Shown piece after piece: positions 1 to 10,595 of a stretch of 64,000 nt of DNA. A model generated the notes under the pieces. The model saw only the letters and a list, made by a program, of their open reading frames with translations. It had not been told where the DNA came from and did not search any database. This stretch comes from Hexactinellida sp. DTS-2022 (Eukaryota; Porifera; Hexactinellida): positions 1,612,001 through 1,676,000 of the forward strand of contig JAPNXP010000018.1 in the NCBI GenBank assembly GCA_028753945.1, given 5' to 3'. Position 1 is the first letter of the stretch; the number at the start of each line of letters is the position of its first letter. The translations under genes were made by a program, and so were the position numbers.

Positions 1-1530
1 CATCATTGAAGCAGATTCTAGTTCTAAAGCGGTGGTCGCAGTATTATCACAGAGATAGCAGTGAGAATCACATCAGATTACTTGAGCAGGGTCCCCGGCC
101 TTAAGTACGACACAGATGTGCAAAACGAAAGTGTGTTCGAAGACAAGATCTTCGTAGTGGAGACCCTTCCTGAGCCTGACTTAACGCATGAACATTAGCA
201 AGATCAAGAGATTCAAGATGCAATCGAACAACTCATGAATACTGGTGAGGTTTCGTCGGGTCAGCTGCGTGGTGTAGCAGAGCAGTTAAAGACGAAAAAG
301 GGAGTACTCTACTTCCAAGATCGCATAGTGGTCCCAAAGAGTGCAAGGGATAGTGTGTTGAAGAAAGTTCACTCCGCCGGACATTTTGTTCAGAGGAGGA
401 CGCTACAGAATCTGAGACGTAGTTATTTTTGGCTGGGGATGGCGGGGGACGCGCGGACCTTCTGTCAGGGTTGTCTTGTGTGTCAAAAGGCTAAACCTTC
501 AAATCACGCTAAGGTCCCCCTACAGGAATTCAGTATCAATGGAGTAGGCTCGGGTGACCTGGTGGCAATGGATGTGGCGACATTACCGACAACAAATATC
601 GTTATTTCCTATATATTATCGACGTCTTTACATGATACATCGAACTTAATCCGTTGCAAGATAAGACAGCGGCGTCACTGGTACGTGAGTTTGAACTAGG
701 ATGGATTTTTCGCGCGCATTGGGTACGCAGGGCTTTGTTGACAGATCTTCGCATAATATCGATGGCTTAGAGGAATTTGTGCAAAAGATTGGGAATTGAA
801 AAGCTCCACTCTTCACCCTATCACTCGCAAGCGGATGGGCTGGTTGAAAGGTGCATTGGTTTGGTCAAGCAGGTGGCCAGGTGCTTAACCCTGGAGTCTG
901 GACCTCAAATTGCCCAAGGAATCATGGCCTGATATTTTACCAGAAGAGCCTTTTACTGTAATAATGCCGAAAATACATCAACGAAGTACTCTCGCTATTG
1001 ATAATGATGGGAAGACAGCCTACTTCGCCAATAGATGCTAGCATTGGTACAAGGAGTGGTCAGAGATGCCTAACCATTCTCAGCATGTCGAAGTATTGTT
1101 GGAAACTAAGACAGAACTTGAGGAGGCTAGCCCACGAGAACGATAAACAGAGCAAGTTTGAGAGAAACGAGTGGCGCAACAGAACTGCCAAACCGGCAAA
1201 CCCCCATCTTTCAGGATTGGGGAGTGGGTAATGGAGAGAAACGAATTTCGGAAGGATTCGTTGGACCATAAATTCTAGGGACCTTTCATTGTTTTGGATG
1301 TGCAGAATACCAGCGTCAAAATTCAGAAAAAAGAAAAACCCAGATGGATGCATGGAAGCCGGTGCAAAAGGTACGATGGTTATGGAGGGTTTATTAGCCC
1401 CATAATCCCTAGACAAATAGAGAATGACGAGATGGAGTCTCAAGGGCACGAAGTGGCGGAACCGATAACATCAAGTGTTTCTCCTGATGCACCAAACGAG
1501 GACTCCGCCTAGTCAAACAGAAACATAGAG
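1..1530 (+). pseudogene. Ty3/gypsy-type retroelement pol remnant (end of RNase H, integrase)
   Basis: Frame 1 from about base 40 reads a short RNase-H-end motif (SDYLSRVPG) followed after one stop (near 199) by an integrase zinc-binding domain at 235-510: the histidine pair in HSAGH and the cysteine pair in CQGCLVC, with the family YFWLGM-like core between them. The catalytic core continues only in shifted frames: an Asp region near 560-600 and a PYHPQADGLVER-like stretch near 815-860. A later ORF at 998-1231 starts with MGRQPTSPIDASIG, matching the post-core block of gypsy integrases. At least four frame changes or stops make it dead. It enters from the left window edge, so gag, protease and reverse transcriptase are not visible. 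A purine-rich run at 1649-1660 could be a polypurine tract, but no long terminal repeat could be paired. Confidence 0.8.
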
Positions 1531-1813
1531 TGAGGAGCAGGTGGGTGGGCCAGTAAGCGAGAGGAGGTACCCTCTACGCATCTGGAATGCCAAAAATTAC
1601 GAAGACTATATAATGCGGGTGGAGGGGCAAACTAAGCCAAGGTACATTTGAGAGGGGGTAATGGAGCGATTATGCGCGATGTTATAGTATTATAAGATAA
1701 CTACATCGAAGTTATAGTATAAGGCATGTACCTTAGGTTCTAGTTTAGCTTCACTTATTTGTATTTCTACTTATCTAACTTGGATATTTATTAGTTCACG
1801 CTTGACAAACGTT

Positions 1814-1847
1814 AATAGTCCTTCAATATTAATAGTCCTTCAATATT
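1814..1847 (+). repeat. Perfect tandem duplication of 17 bases directly before a start codon
   Basis: The 17-base word AATAGTCCTTCAATATT occurs twice back to back (1814-1830 and 1831-1847) and abuts the ATG at 1848. The sister gene at 9618 has a single copy in the same place (9601-9617). The duplication therefore arose after the two hydrolase genes separated. The upstream homology between the two loci starts only a few bases before this word. It probably lies in the 5' leader or core promoter. The rest of 1531-1813 shows no gene. Confidence 0.9.
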
Positions 1848-2744
1848 ATGGACCACATTTACAAGGAAGTGAGGATCCCGGTCTCTTGGGGTAAGTTAGC
1901 TGGGAAGCTCTGGCAGCCTCAGTACACGCGTACGACCAATCAGTTAGGCGTACTAATGCTACATGGATTGCTGAACAATGCAGCCAGCTTCGACACTCTA
2001 ATAGAATATTTTCCTAGCCATCTGACTCTGCTGGCCATAGACCTAACTGGACACGGATTCTCTGACCACTACCCTGTTAAGAACGCCTATCAGTACTTTA
2101 GCTTCGTATCCGATGTGATAGAAGTACTCAAGTACATGTCTTGGGAACAAACTATTCTGATCGGACACAGTTTTGGTGGCTATTTGGCAATAAACGTGGC
2201 AGCTATTTTACAGAGCAGAGTAAGTAAGTTAATTATATTAGACGGGTTCTATCCACCTGATGATAGTTATGAGATAATTTCCAATTACTTATTGCTGAAA
2301 TTTGAAGATACTAATTCAAGTAAAGAAAAGCTGTACTCTTCAAGAGCTAAAGTTGTAGAAAGAATCCAAGAAGGCAATCCTGGAATAGAACTGTCTTCTG
2401 CTGAGATACTCGCAACAAGAGCTTGTAGGGAAGAGAGTGGCGGATTTGTACTGACTAGAGATATTGGAATACTCAACCCTTTGTTAGGTTTTGGCAGACA
2501 CTGTTTTTGGGAATTGTTTAGTCAGCGCTTTTATGATCAAATCACAATGCCTGCCCTTTTTATAGTAGCAGATGAATCTCATTTTATGATGGATAAATTA
2601 ATTGAAAGAAAGAGAGTCAAGATATCTTCAACCACTCAATTGATGCACGTTAAAGGAGGTCATTTTGTACACATGGACGCCCCAAGAGAAGTTGGTATGT
2701 TAATCAGAGCATTCTTAGATGAAAAGATTTCTTCGAAATTATAG
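1848..2744 (+). CDS. SERHL-type alpha/beta hydrolase, copy 1
   Basis: An intronless 298-residue ORF with the order of landmarks of the animal serine-hydrolase-like (SERHL/SERHL2) family: an oxyanion-side HGLLNNAASF block at 39-48, DLTGHGFSDHY at 65-75, the nucleophile elbow GHSFGG at 106-111 (Ser108), and a C-terminal KGGHFVHM at 269-276 with candidate catalytic His272. Asp242 is a candidate acid. Length fits the family (about 300). No signal peptide or membrane segment is visible, so it is probably cytosolic or peroxisomal; the substrate of the family is unknown. The start is chosen because it aligns with the sister gene at 9618. The two proteins differ at about 16 positions. Being intronless among intron-bearing neighbours suggests a retrocopy or ancestral intron loss (inference). 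Confidence 0.88.
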   Translation: MDHIYKEVRIPVSWGKLAGKLWQPQYTRTTNQLGVLMLHGLLNNAASFDTLIEYFPSHLTLLAIDLTGHGFSDHYPVKNAYQYFSFVSDVIEVLKYMSWEQTILIGHSFGGYLAINVAAILQSRVSKLIILDGFYPPDDSYEIISNYLLLKFEDTNSSKEKLYSSRAKVVERIQEGNPGIELSSAEILATRACREESGGFVLTRDIGILNPLLGFGRHCFWELFSQRFYDQITMPALFIVADESHFMMDKLIERKRVKISSTTQLMHVKGGHFVHMDAPREVGMLIRAFLDEKISSKL

Positions 2745-2829
2745 TTTAATGTATATTGTTTAGTAATTGTCGTTTTATATTTGTTTGTTTGTTTTTCAAT
2801 GGAAACTTGCAGTCAACACTTGCGTATTA

Positions 2830-3287
2830 CAGTACACCCTCGCTAATCCGAACAGAGGTGTTCCGATTCAAAAGAAATATGTTCCGATTATTGAATTTGT
2901 TCGAATTAGTAAAGTAATACATTTTCTATAGGCCTCTATCAAATGAGATCCCGATAATCCGAATAATATTTGTCCAAACGTTTTTAATCCAAACTACATA
3001 TAGTATACTACCTAAAATTAATCAGTGGTTCCCAACCTGGGGTCCACGGATGGCTGTAGGGGGGTCCACATGATGTATTACGGTCAATGGGAGGGGGTCC
3101 ACAGAATTACTATAGGGGGTCCACGGACCACGGTTGAAAAAGGTTGGGAATCGCTGAGTCCTAAATACTTGTCTGAGACATTTTTTATTATGCCATAGTA
3201 ATATGCAAATACTTACTAAATATTTTTTCCAAAATTTATACGAAAAACACTTTTGGAATTCCTGTTCTGACTAGCGAGGGTGTACTG
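2830..3287. mobile_element. Pogo/Tigger-like MITE with a nested element
   Basis: Starts CAGTACACCCTCGCTA and ends with the inverted form TAGCGAGGGTGTACTG, flanked by TA on both sides, as expected of pogo-type Tc1/mariner elements. It carries no ORF. A second inverted-repeat element sits inside at 3023-3156. Confidence 0.8.
3023..3156. mobile_element. hAT-like MITE nested in the pogo-like MITE
   Basis: Ends are CAGTGGTTCCCAACC and the near-inverse GGTTGGGAATCGCTG. The interior is almost a palindrome built from repeated GGGGTCCACGG-type words. No exact target duplication survives. The same terminal motif marks the elements at 7426 and 33948, which do have exact 8-base duplications. Confidence 0.65.
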
Positions 3288-4073
3288 TAATATGTTTGCG
3301 CCCCTCTAAATTTATTTCGATATATACGGAGTTAATAGTATGGCAACATTTTGATATAAATGGAGCTGACAGTACTACGACAAATACCAGTATATACTAT
3401 AGCGCTAGTCCTGAGTTACTTGAACTTACAACATACTGAAATGCAAGGACGTAGACATTGAAACTTCCCATCGTCTTTAAGATAAAATACTATTAATGAA
3501 TTAACTTTGTCTTTTTTTAATAATTTGTTTATTATACGTACATACTTCCTTTTCTAGTTAGTCTTGAGCAGAGGCGTATAAGACGTTCATCAGGGGAGGG
3601 GCAGATATTTTAATGTTGTTTTTGCAATTGTTAGAGTCACTATTTAATTGTGCTTAGTGTCAGTCGTGGCTAAAATGACAAGAAATAATCTAAAATTACA
3701 CCTGTGCCGACAGTATGTTCCTTGAACGCACTATCATTTTGTGGTTCGTGACTCGATAGTGCCTCCAAAAGAACATGTTGTCGGCACAGGTGTAATTTTA
3801 GATTTTTTCGTCACGTCATCATCACTATAAAGTTGTTAAACCGTTTCAGAAAAGTGTTTCGGAAGGCAACGACCCTTAGAGTGGTGGAAGTTTCCTTTTA
3901 GCTCACTTCATTTCAGAGATACTATTCATGTTTCAGTAGAATATAATAGGTGATGAGTCAGCATTTTTTATGTGCGTGTTGGGTTCACCCGATACCAACC
4001 AACCCATTCGAAATATATAATTCTTAAAATTGTAAAACACATTTTTTGACCATGTCATCTTCACCTCAAGATG

Positions 4074-4221
4074 CAGGGCCGTAGCCACTGGTCAGGTTGG
4101 TCAGGTTTCAACCTGACCACTTTTGGTTGGTTGGACAGGTTAATCTTGAACCCTTGGTCCTGTTGGTACTGTATCCAGCCCGGTCTAACCTGACCACTTT
4201 TAATTGGTGGCTACGGCACTG
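4074..4221. mobile_element. 148-base MITE with 5-base target duplication (AGATG)
   Basis: Ends CAGGGCCGTAGCCAC and the inverse GTGGCTACGGCACTG. AGATG lies on both sides. The empty version of the site is preserved in other repeat copies (for example near 61370), which confirms both the boundaries and the duplication. A 149-base relative with a different 5-base duplication lies at 26062. Confidence 0.75.
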
Positions 4222-4420
4222 AGATGTCAGACCCATTTGTAGAGGTGTTACGTGGCATTAGGATCAATTTATAAATTGGAAATTTGTTACTATCTTGTAT
4301 CATCTCTGAGATTTGTGTTATTTATCCAATTAGTATAAATAAATATTAATATTATTAATAATTTAACACCAATTTGAACGTCGACCTACATTTATTATGT
4401 TTAATTATATGGTACTACAT

Positions 4421-5216
4421 GGCCTACTTAATATACGGCTAAATATGTCACCGAGAAGGCCATGAAACGAGAAGGCCAGTTTCTAATTTTCTTTTTAGGA
4501 TAAACTATGCTTCCTATTGTTGTTATTTGGGTTGTATATGGGGTAATCAACCATTGCGAGTCCAATGGAACCACTTTGAGAATCTCAGATTTGTGGTTAA
4601 GCTGTTTAGGCGCCATTTCATGGTGACGGTAACAATTTATGGTAAAATGAAAAACAAATTCAAATATCATAAATTTCATTTTCTTCTTACTTTCTAATAA
4701 TTTTATAATAGGAATACTAAATAGGGATATATTTCATACCCCAAAGGCTACTAAATCACAAAATGGCGACATTCTAAAAAAAATTTTAAATATAAAGCAA
4801 CCACATGCTAAAATACAAGTAGTATCCGAGTTACAACTTACTATTTTCGTCCATAAAACGTATGTAATTGCTGGTTTATACATATTCATACACATAATAT
4901 ACATATTCGGAAAATGTATACTAAGTATATTAGCAAATTATCTTCATTTTATCGTAGTTCTTTAGACTCAAATTGTATATTTTGTATATTTATTGTGTCA
5001 TCATTAAATGGCGCCTAAACAGCTTAACCACAAATCTGAGATTCTCAAAAGTAGTTCCATTGGACCCGCAATGGTTGATTACCCCATATACAATGCAAAT
5101 AATAACAATAAGGGGCATAGTTTATCCTAGAATGAAATTTATAAACTGGCCTTCTATTTTTTTGGCCTTCTCGGTGACATACACGGCCGTATATTAACTA
5201 TTAAGTAGGCCATGTA
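4421..5216. mobile_element. Fold-back element with arms of about 205 bases
   Basis: Bases 4421-4625 reappear inverted at 5002-5216 with small indels; the outer ends read ACATGGCCTACTTAATA and the inverse. The loop of about 370 bases is AT-rich. It interrupts the old hairpin-unit copy between blocks that are adjacent elsewhere. ORFs at 4428 and 4973 are read-throughs of the arms. Confidence 0.75.
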
Positions 5217-5650
5217 CAAGAGTATTCTTGCAGAATTAAAGATATTCACTTAATCTGTCGTTATGTAATGTAAAATCTTAGTTTTCAGAAAATAGAAGCC
5301 TACTCGATCTCACAAAGTTGATTCTGATTATCGCAAGTTGAAACAATATAATTAGATATAACACTTTCAATTGAACTTAAGTGTAAGTAAACAAATTAAA
5401 TTTGCAACTCAATTGTGGCACAAACTCCCAATTTGAAATTTCGTGCACTGTGAAAAGGTGTAGAATTAAATTATCTATCGAATGCATATAATATTCGGGC
5501 ACTATTTATTGTTCCTTGTGACATTAAACAGGTGTAAAGAATCTAAAGATGTGTCCAAAAAATGTAATCAAAAATCGTGACCCCAGGTGCGTATCTGTCA
5601 TAGACTCCTTAAATAGAAGGACTAGTATCTCCTATGCTGGGGGCCTGGAA

Positions 5651-6599
5651 TTTGGGTCCCATCATATCTTGGGTTGTACACATGCTAGAAACTTCATCTT
5701 GGTGTCTAACATGGGGTTTTGACTTACGAGGAATTCATTTATTCCACTTTTGACCTTATACAAGGTCATTTGAAGGTTAAAATACTTAAATATCGGGAGT
5801 TTATGTAAATTTGTGTATATATTCAAATGCAGGGTAACGAGACAAACACAGTCAAAATAGTTTACATCGTGATTATAAGTCAAAATTACAGTTTAAATGC
5901 TAACATTTGCACGGATTAATTAATAAGGTCAGTATATATAGAATGCTAACAAAAGGCATTAATTGCATATCGGCACAGATGACAGAATCAACCATACGCA
6001 TACATGGATATCACTGTGAACATGGATATTACTGCATATTTAGTTTTGAGATGAGAGTTTCCTTCTTCTTAAGCAGCCAAGTTGCCTTTCTTTATCACTA
6101 TTATCAAGCACAAGGACTTCAAAGTATGTTTGACGAAGTAACACATGCTCCTTGAATAATAGCCATTGGACTCCGTCAATACCAGATAGGACTTGGCTGA
6201 TGTCTCTTAATGAGATTGGACTAAGAGACTGTCACATTTCACAGATACAGTCGACTCCGCTTAATAGATCCACCCGGTTGTTTTGACCCGATTAAGCGGA
6301 GAAACTGATTAACCGGAAATATTGTAAGCCAAACTGTAATTCTATTCTATAAATCCTTTGAAATTTTGACCTGATTAAGCGGAGAAACCGATTAATCGGT
6401 GGCTAAATTAGAGTGATAATTACGCTATGGTTTAAATTTGCACCCCCCCACTAATTCTAGCATGGATCCGTCCTTGGGCACAGTTAGTCTACGCCTGTTT
6501 AAATTAGTGAGAAACTCCGAATCTGTCAGATTATCATAATCATCTTCAGCTTCGGCCGTTGAAATATTATCTTGAAATTTGTGTTCCAAATGTCCAGCG
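5651..6599. other. Gene-free stretch with one truncated pogo-like element
   Basis: At 6248 a TA-flanked CAGTCGACTCCGCTTAAT end begins a pogo-like element; an inverted AAGCGGAGAAAC block recurs near 6295 and 6377, but the right end is lost. I see no credible coding exon, only short ORFs. Confidence 0.55.
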
Positions 6600-8471
6600 A
6601 GAAATATTACTTTATGTTTGATTGTGTCATTATTTTGAACAAGATCTTCAGTCTCTGAAATATTGATATCAAATTGATCTTCCTGTATATGAATGCTACA
6701 AGTGCAAGGTATGTCACTATGAGGCTGTGGGGTTGAATCATATTTAAAAAAAGCACGAAGATTCTTGGTTTCTGCAGCTGCCTTGATGCCAATGACGTCA
6801 ATATAAAAATTACCTGCATTGCGTTGTCTGGCTTGACCAAAACTTCTCTAGAGCCACATCCGCGTACACACCAGGCAAAGCATAACTGAAGTTGTGGTGT
6901 GCCAGCTTCTTGGACATTGGCTCTTGTAGACAGTACAAATGCATTTGCAGTCTGCTTTGTGAGTTTCTGCATTCGACCTTGTCCACCTGGCCAATGCACA
7001 AGATGATATGAGCATGAGAGTTTAAAATGTCTATAAACACTCTACCAGGTCCACCTAATTTAGCATAGACTGAGACATTGTATTGCAATTGTCACATATA
7101 CACGTAATTGTAGTGCCACCAGCATTGCTAACTGCTGCGAGAGCTTCGAGGAATATATCCTTGAGTTGATTTGAATTGAGTTTCGCGACAGGTTGAACAC
7201 TTAGAATATAATTAGGGCTACCAAAATGGTATACAACCTCGATCACTAAAGCATGTGTTGCGAGAACTTCAGCGTCACCAAATCCATTTTGAGCATAACC
7301 AACAACATGACTACCAGAGTACCTAAGAGTTTTTGTTAGCTTCACTTCATCAAATAAAATGTTTACAAGACGCTGTTGGGGTTGAAGCTTTTGAAGAAGT
7401 TGCCTCAAGTTTTCATCATGTAGACCAGTGGTTCCCAACCTTTTCCAAAAAATTTCAGGATATTACCCCCCAACCTATATTTTGCTATAATTCCCCCCCC
7501 AGCACTTCAATGTAGTATTTTGGTATTGAAATAACTGAAAAACTAAGTGAAATATAAATAATACTGTCAATGAGAACGGTCAATATTATCAATACTAGGT
7601 AAATTAATTACTCAGTGATTAAATCATTCAGTGAGACAAAGTAATCCAGAAAATTTCATTAGTATACCTATGTGTAATTCCTCCCCGAGGATGGCCAAAT
7701 TCCTCCCCAGGGAGGAATTCCTCCCAGGTTGGGAACCACTGATGTAGACTATTAGAATGAAGTTTCTTCAACAGTTCTACTCGAAGTAATGCAATAGCAC
7801 CAAATTTTCGTTGCATTATATACGCAGCTGCCTGGTGAAATGTAATGAAGTTCAGCAGCAAGAACATAAAGATTTCTATGAAAACAACAGGCTTTTGGTG
7901 CAGTAAGTGACAATCCTAGCTGAGTATACAAAATTGATAATGGGGAAGTTCAGAGCAACTCATACGGCTCAATTCCTCAAGGGCACTTTTCATGAGTCTG
8001 TGTCTTTGAATTCGTACTCTGGAATACTAGTTAAAATGCTATTGAACTGTGACCATTTGCTGATGAGGCTGATAAGATTATTTTTGGAGAAACGCTGTTT
8101 GATGACTGTACAAAAAGAATCAAAGTCACCAATTTTATCAAGAGCGTTAGTTCTAAGGTCTTCATTTCTGGCACGTGCTTCTCCCGAAGAACTTGTATTT
8201 CTAGGGGTTGAAGAGACTTGCTTCAAACACGACTTTGGGACACCAGGAAAATGGATGGTGGTTGGCAAGGTCGTTTACCACCTTTAAATGTGACCCATTC
8301 ATAGTCAAAATGATGGACACAAGCATTATAATAGACTGGAGCACTCATTTGGCATAGCATGAATCCAACGATCTCGCTCCACTTCATCACTTGGAAATGG
8401 TATTACTTTTTTGTGTATGGTTCACGCCTATAATTTCCACGACAACCAAATACGTTACACTTCTTAGGCAT
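6600..8471 (-). pseudogene. THAP-domain P-element-like (THAP9-type) transposase, dead
   Basis: Reading minus from an ATG at 8471, the first residues (MPKKCNVFGCRGNY) and, after a frameshift near 8411, VIPFPSDEVERDRW and CVHHFD give the C2CH zinc layout of a THAP DNA-binding domain, followed by PPSIF. Next is a coiled spacer, then (7055-7438) ILFDEVKL and VGYAQNGF, which match the RNase-H-like core start of P-element transposases, and ICDNCNT at the second Asp block. The GGPGRVFID stretch at 6990-7060 fits the region before the GTP-binding insert. At least three frame changes plus a MITE at 7426-7741 break it. The expected duplex ends of a P element were not found. Confidence 0.78.
7426..7741. 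mobile_element. hAT-type MITE with 8-base target duplication ATGTAGAC
   Basis: Ends CAGTGGTTCCCAACC and GGTTGGGAACCACTG. ATGTAGAC is at 7418-7425 and 7742-7749. Removing it joins two parts of the THAP transposase reading frame (the SNSLH part to the DENLRQLL part), so it landed in coding sequence. The interior is AT-rich with C-rich runs and has no ORF of interest. Confidence 0.92.
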
Positions 8472-8755
8472 TATGAAGTTAAACCAACACCACCATTTAA
8501 ATGCCGTTGAAATCGGATGATTCCCAGCACCAGAAATGTTAGTACGCTACAAGCTACAAACCTGAAAAAACCCCTCATAATACAGCAGCATGAGCTAGGG
8601 ACAGCGTCAGGTGGCGCCAGGAGCGGATTTCCAGAATCTGCCATGTTTATGACGTAACGAAGTCGTTGCGTCATGATACAACGGGACCCAAGTTCCGTAA
8701 TCCGATATTGTCAGATATTAGTCCTTCTATTTAAGGAGTCTATTACATCTGTAAC

Positions 8756-9003
8756 CATGGGCGCCGAAACTCTCAAACGCTAGGGGGGATGTGTCGTAAT
8801 ATCAAATGTGAAAGTTCAAAAAACAATGCGAATGGGGATAAAATCAATGTTGGATGGGCATAATTGTATAGATATAGACATCATCAACTGAAATTTATAC
8901 TAACTCATTAAGGAACCAATAATTTTCCATTTTTCTTCCCTGACTTCTCCTCGGCCAGGGGGGGTGACACCCTCCCTGACCCCCCCCACTTTCGGCGCCT
9001 ATG
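8756..9003. mobile_element. 248-base MITE, family GGCGCCGAAA, copy 1 (8-base duplication TCTGTAAC)
   Basis: Begins CATGGGCGCCGAAA and ends TTTCGGCGCCTATG. TCTGTAAC is at 8748-8755 and 9004-9011. A second copy of exactly the same length is at 49734-49981. hAT-like by target length. Confidence 0.92.
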
Positions 9004-9087
9004 TCTGTAACCCATGAGACACCTATCCAGAAAATTTGGGTTCTTAGTTAATACAACTCTGTTCTGTGGAGAGGATACGGACTAAAA

Positions 9088-9144
9088 TACCAAGGCAGTA
9101 AGATTAGAACAGGGCTACTATTCTATAGTCGGCACAGTAATAAA
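9088..9144. repeat. Degenerate copy of the 57-base GGCAGTGATT...CGGCACAG repeat
   Basis: The stretch AAGGCAGTAAGATT through TAGTCGGCACAGTAATAAA resembles the units at 60050 and 63836-64000, with the central palindrome decayed. Confidence 0.5.
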
Positions 9145-9214
9145 CCTTGATAATTTTAATCCTAGACCACTAGTATATTATATATAAATAAAGTAGTTTA
9201 ACAATTATTGATAT

Positions 9215-9315
9215 ACAGGTAAATCTCCCAAAGCGGCACCTCCGAGTAGCGGCAACCTCCGAGAAGCGGCACAAAATCATTCTCCCGATGGGTGCCGCTT
9301 TGGGAGGTTTACCTG
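9215..9315. mobile_element. 101-base pogo-like MITE
   Basis: CAGGTAAATCTCCCAAAG and its inverse with one mismatch, flanked by TA on each side. Interior words (GTAGCGGCAACC, GAAGCGGCAC) are repeats of the terminal block. Confidence 0.8.
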
Positions 9316-9600
9316 TATTTAGGAATTAATCTGTTTACAGATTAACTTTGTGTATTTAAGAGTTTTAATTAGTACTAGCGTGCTTCGCTTGCTAGGTCAC
9401 TTCGCTTCAGCACAACAACACACCAACCGCTTCTAATGATTTATAATATGAGTGTCTTGAATACCTACATATGAAAGGTGGCATGTTATTATGCTCAGTA
9501 TACTGATTATGCTTTTTTATAATCCTGTAACCTCAAATATCCACATAATCACTTAGTAATTAGTAAGTCAAGCGATATTTATTAATTTCAAGCCAACATT
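9316..9600. other. Upstream region of hydrolase copy 2; possible Helitron 3' end
   Basis: No gene seen. On the minus strand, bases 9375-9400 end with a short GC hairpin (GCGAAGCACG) followed by CTAG and T, the pattern of a Helitron 3' terminus; no matching 5' end was found, so this is tentative. Confidence 0.25.
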
Positions 9601-9617
9601 AATAGTCCTTCAATATT

Positions 9618-10514
9618 ATGGACCACATTTACAAGGAAGTGATGATCCCGGTATCTTGGGGTAAGTTAGCTGGGAAGCTCTGGCAGCCTCAGTACACGCG
9701 TACGACCAATCAGTTAGGCGTACTAATGCTACATGGATTGCTGAACAATGCAGCCAGCTTCGACACTCTAATAGAATATTTTCCTAGCCATCTGACTCTG
9801 CTGGCCATAGACCTAACTGGACACGGATTCTCTGACCACTACCCTGTTAAGAACGCCTATCAGTACTTTAGCTTCGTATCCGATGTGATAGAAGTACTCA
9901 AGTACATGTCTTGGGAACAAACTATTCTGATCGGACACAGTTTTGGTGGCTATTTGGCAATAAACGTGGCAGCTATTTTACAGAGCAGAGTAAGTAAGTT
10001 AATTATATTAGACGGGTTCTATCCACCTGATGATAGTTATGAGAGAATATCCAATTACTTATTGGAGAAGTATGAAGATACTAATTCAAGTAAAGAAAAG
10101 TTGTACTCTTCAAGAGCTAAAGTTGTAGAAAGAATCCAAGAAGGCAATCCTGGAATAGAATTGTCTTCTGCTGAGATACTCGCAACAAGAGCTTGTAGGG
10201 AAGAGAGTGGCGGATTTGTACTGACTAGAGATATTGGAATACCCAAACCGTTGTTAGCTTTTGGCAGACACTGTTTTTGGCAATTGTTCAGTCAGAGCTT
10301 TTATGATCAAATCACAATGCCTGCCCTTTTTATAGTAGCAGATGAATCTCATTTTATGATGGATAAATTACTTGAAAGAAAAAGAATCAAGATATCCTCA
10401 ACCACTCGATTGATGCACGTTAAAGGAGGTCATCTTGTACACATGGACGCCCCAAGAGAAGTTGGTATGTTAATCAGAGCATTCTTAGATGATAAAATTA
10501 CTTCGAAATTATAG
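9618..10514 (+). CDS. SERHL-type alpha/beta hydrolase, copy 2
   Basis: A 298-residue intronless ORF, nearly identical to the gene at 1848. GHSFGG (Ser108), Asp242 and His272 are all retained. Differences cluster in the cap region (about 143-152, 209-228) and near the C-terminus; for example MIPVSWG replaces RIPVSWG near the start. Base differences between the copies are much rarer in the first 430 bases than after them, which may indicate partial gene conversion (inference). Downstream homology to copy 1 continues about 60 bases past the stop, then ends. Both copies look functional. Expected role as for copy 1: a serine hydrolase of unknown substrate. Confidence 0.88.
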   Translation: MDHIYKEVMIPVSWGKLAGKLWQPQYTRTTNQLGVLMLHGLLNNAASFDTLIEYFPSHLTLLAIDLTGHGFSDHYPVKNAYQYFSFVSDVIEVLKYMSWEQTILIGHSFGGYLAINVAAILQSRVSKLIILDGFYPPDDSYERISNYLLEKYEDTNSSKEKLYSSRAKVVERIQEGNPGIELSSAEILATRACREESGGFVLTRDIGIPKPLLAFGRHCFWQLFSQSFYDQITMPALFIVADESHFMMDKLLERKRIKISSTTRLMHVKGGHLVHMDAPREVGMLIRAFLDDKITSKL

Positions 10515-10595
10515 TTTCATGTATATTGTGTTAGTATAATTGTCATTTTATTTTTGTTTGTTTCTCAGCAATTCCAGGAAATTGTCCCTGACGAC

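Larger units (their letters stand above)
3690..5650 (+). repeat. Old dispersed copy of the 55-64 kb hairpin repeat unit, split by insertions
   Basis: Bases 3690-3815 form the family hairpin: CTGTGCCGACA near 3702 pairs with TGTCGGCACAG near 3779. After it come the same blocks, in the same order, as in the array at 55-64 kb: the CATCATCACTATAAAG block, the GACCCTTAGAGTGGTGGAAG block, a TGA.GAGTCAGCATTTTTTATGTG block near 3955, an AATCTGTCGTTAT block near 5250 and a final ACCCCAGGTGC word near 5580. Two other elements interrupt it (4074-4221 and 4421-5216). It has no believable gene. Confidence 0.75.

Noticed and set aside
1848..2744. Bacterial origin of the intronless hydrolases
   Set aside because: The residue pattern follows animal SERHL proteins, and base composition and codon use match the surroundings. 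Intronless structure alone is weak evidence for transfer.
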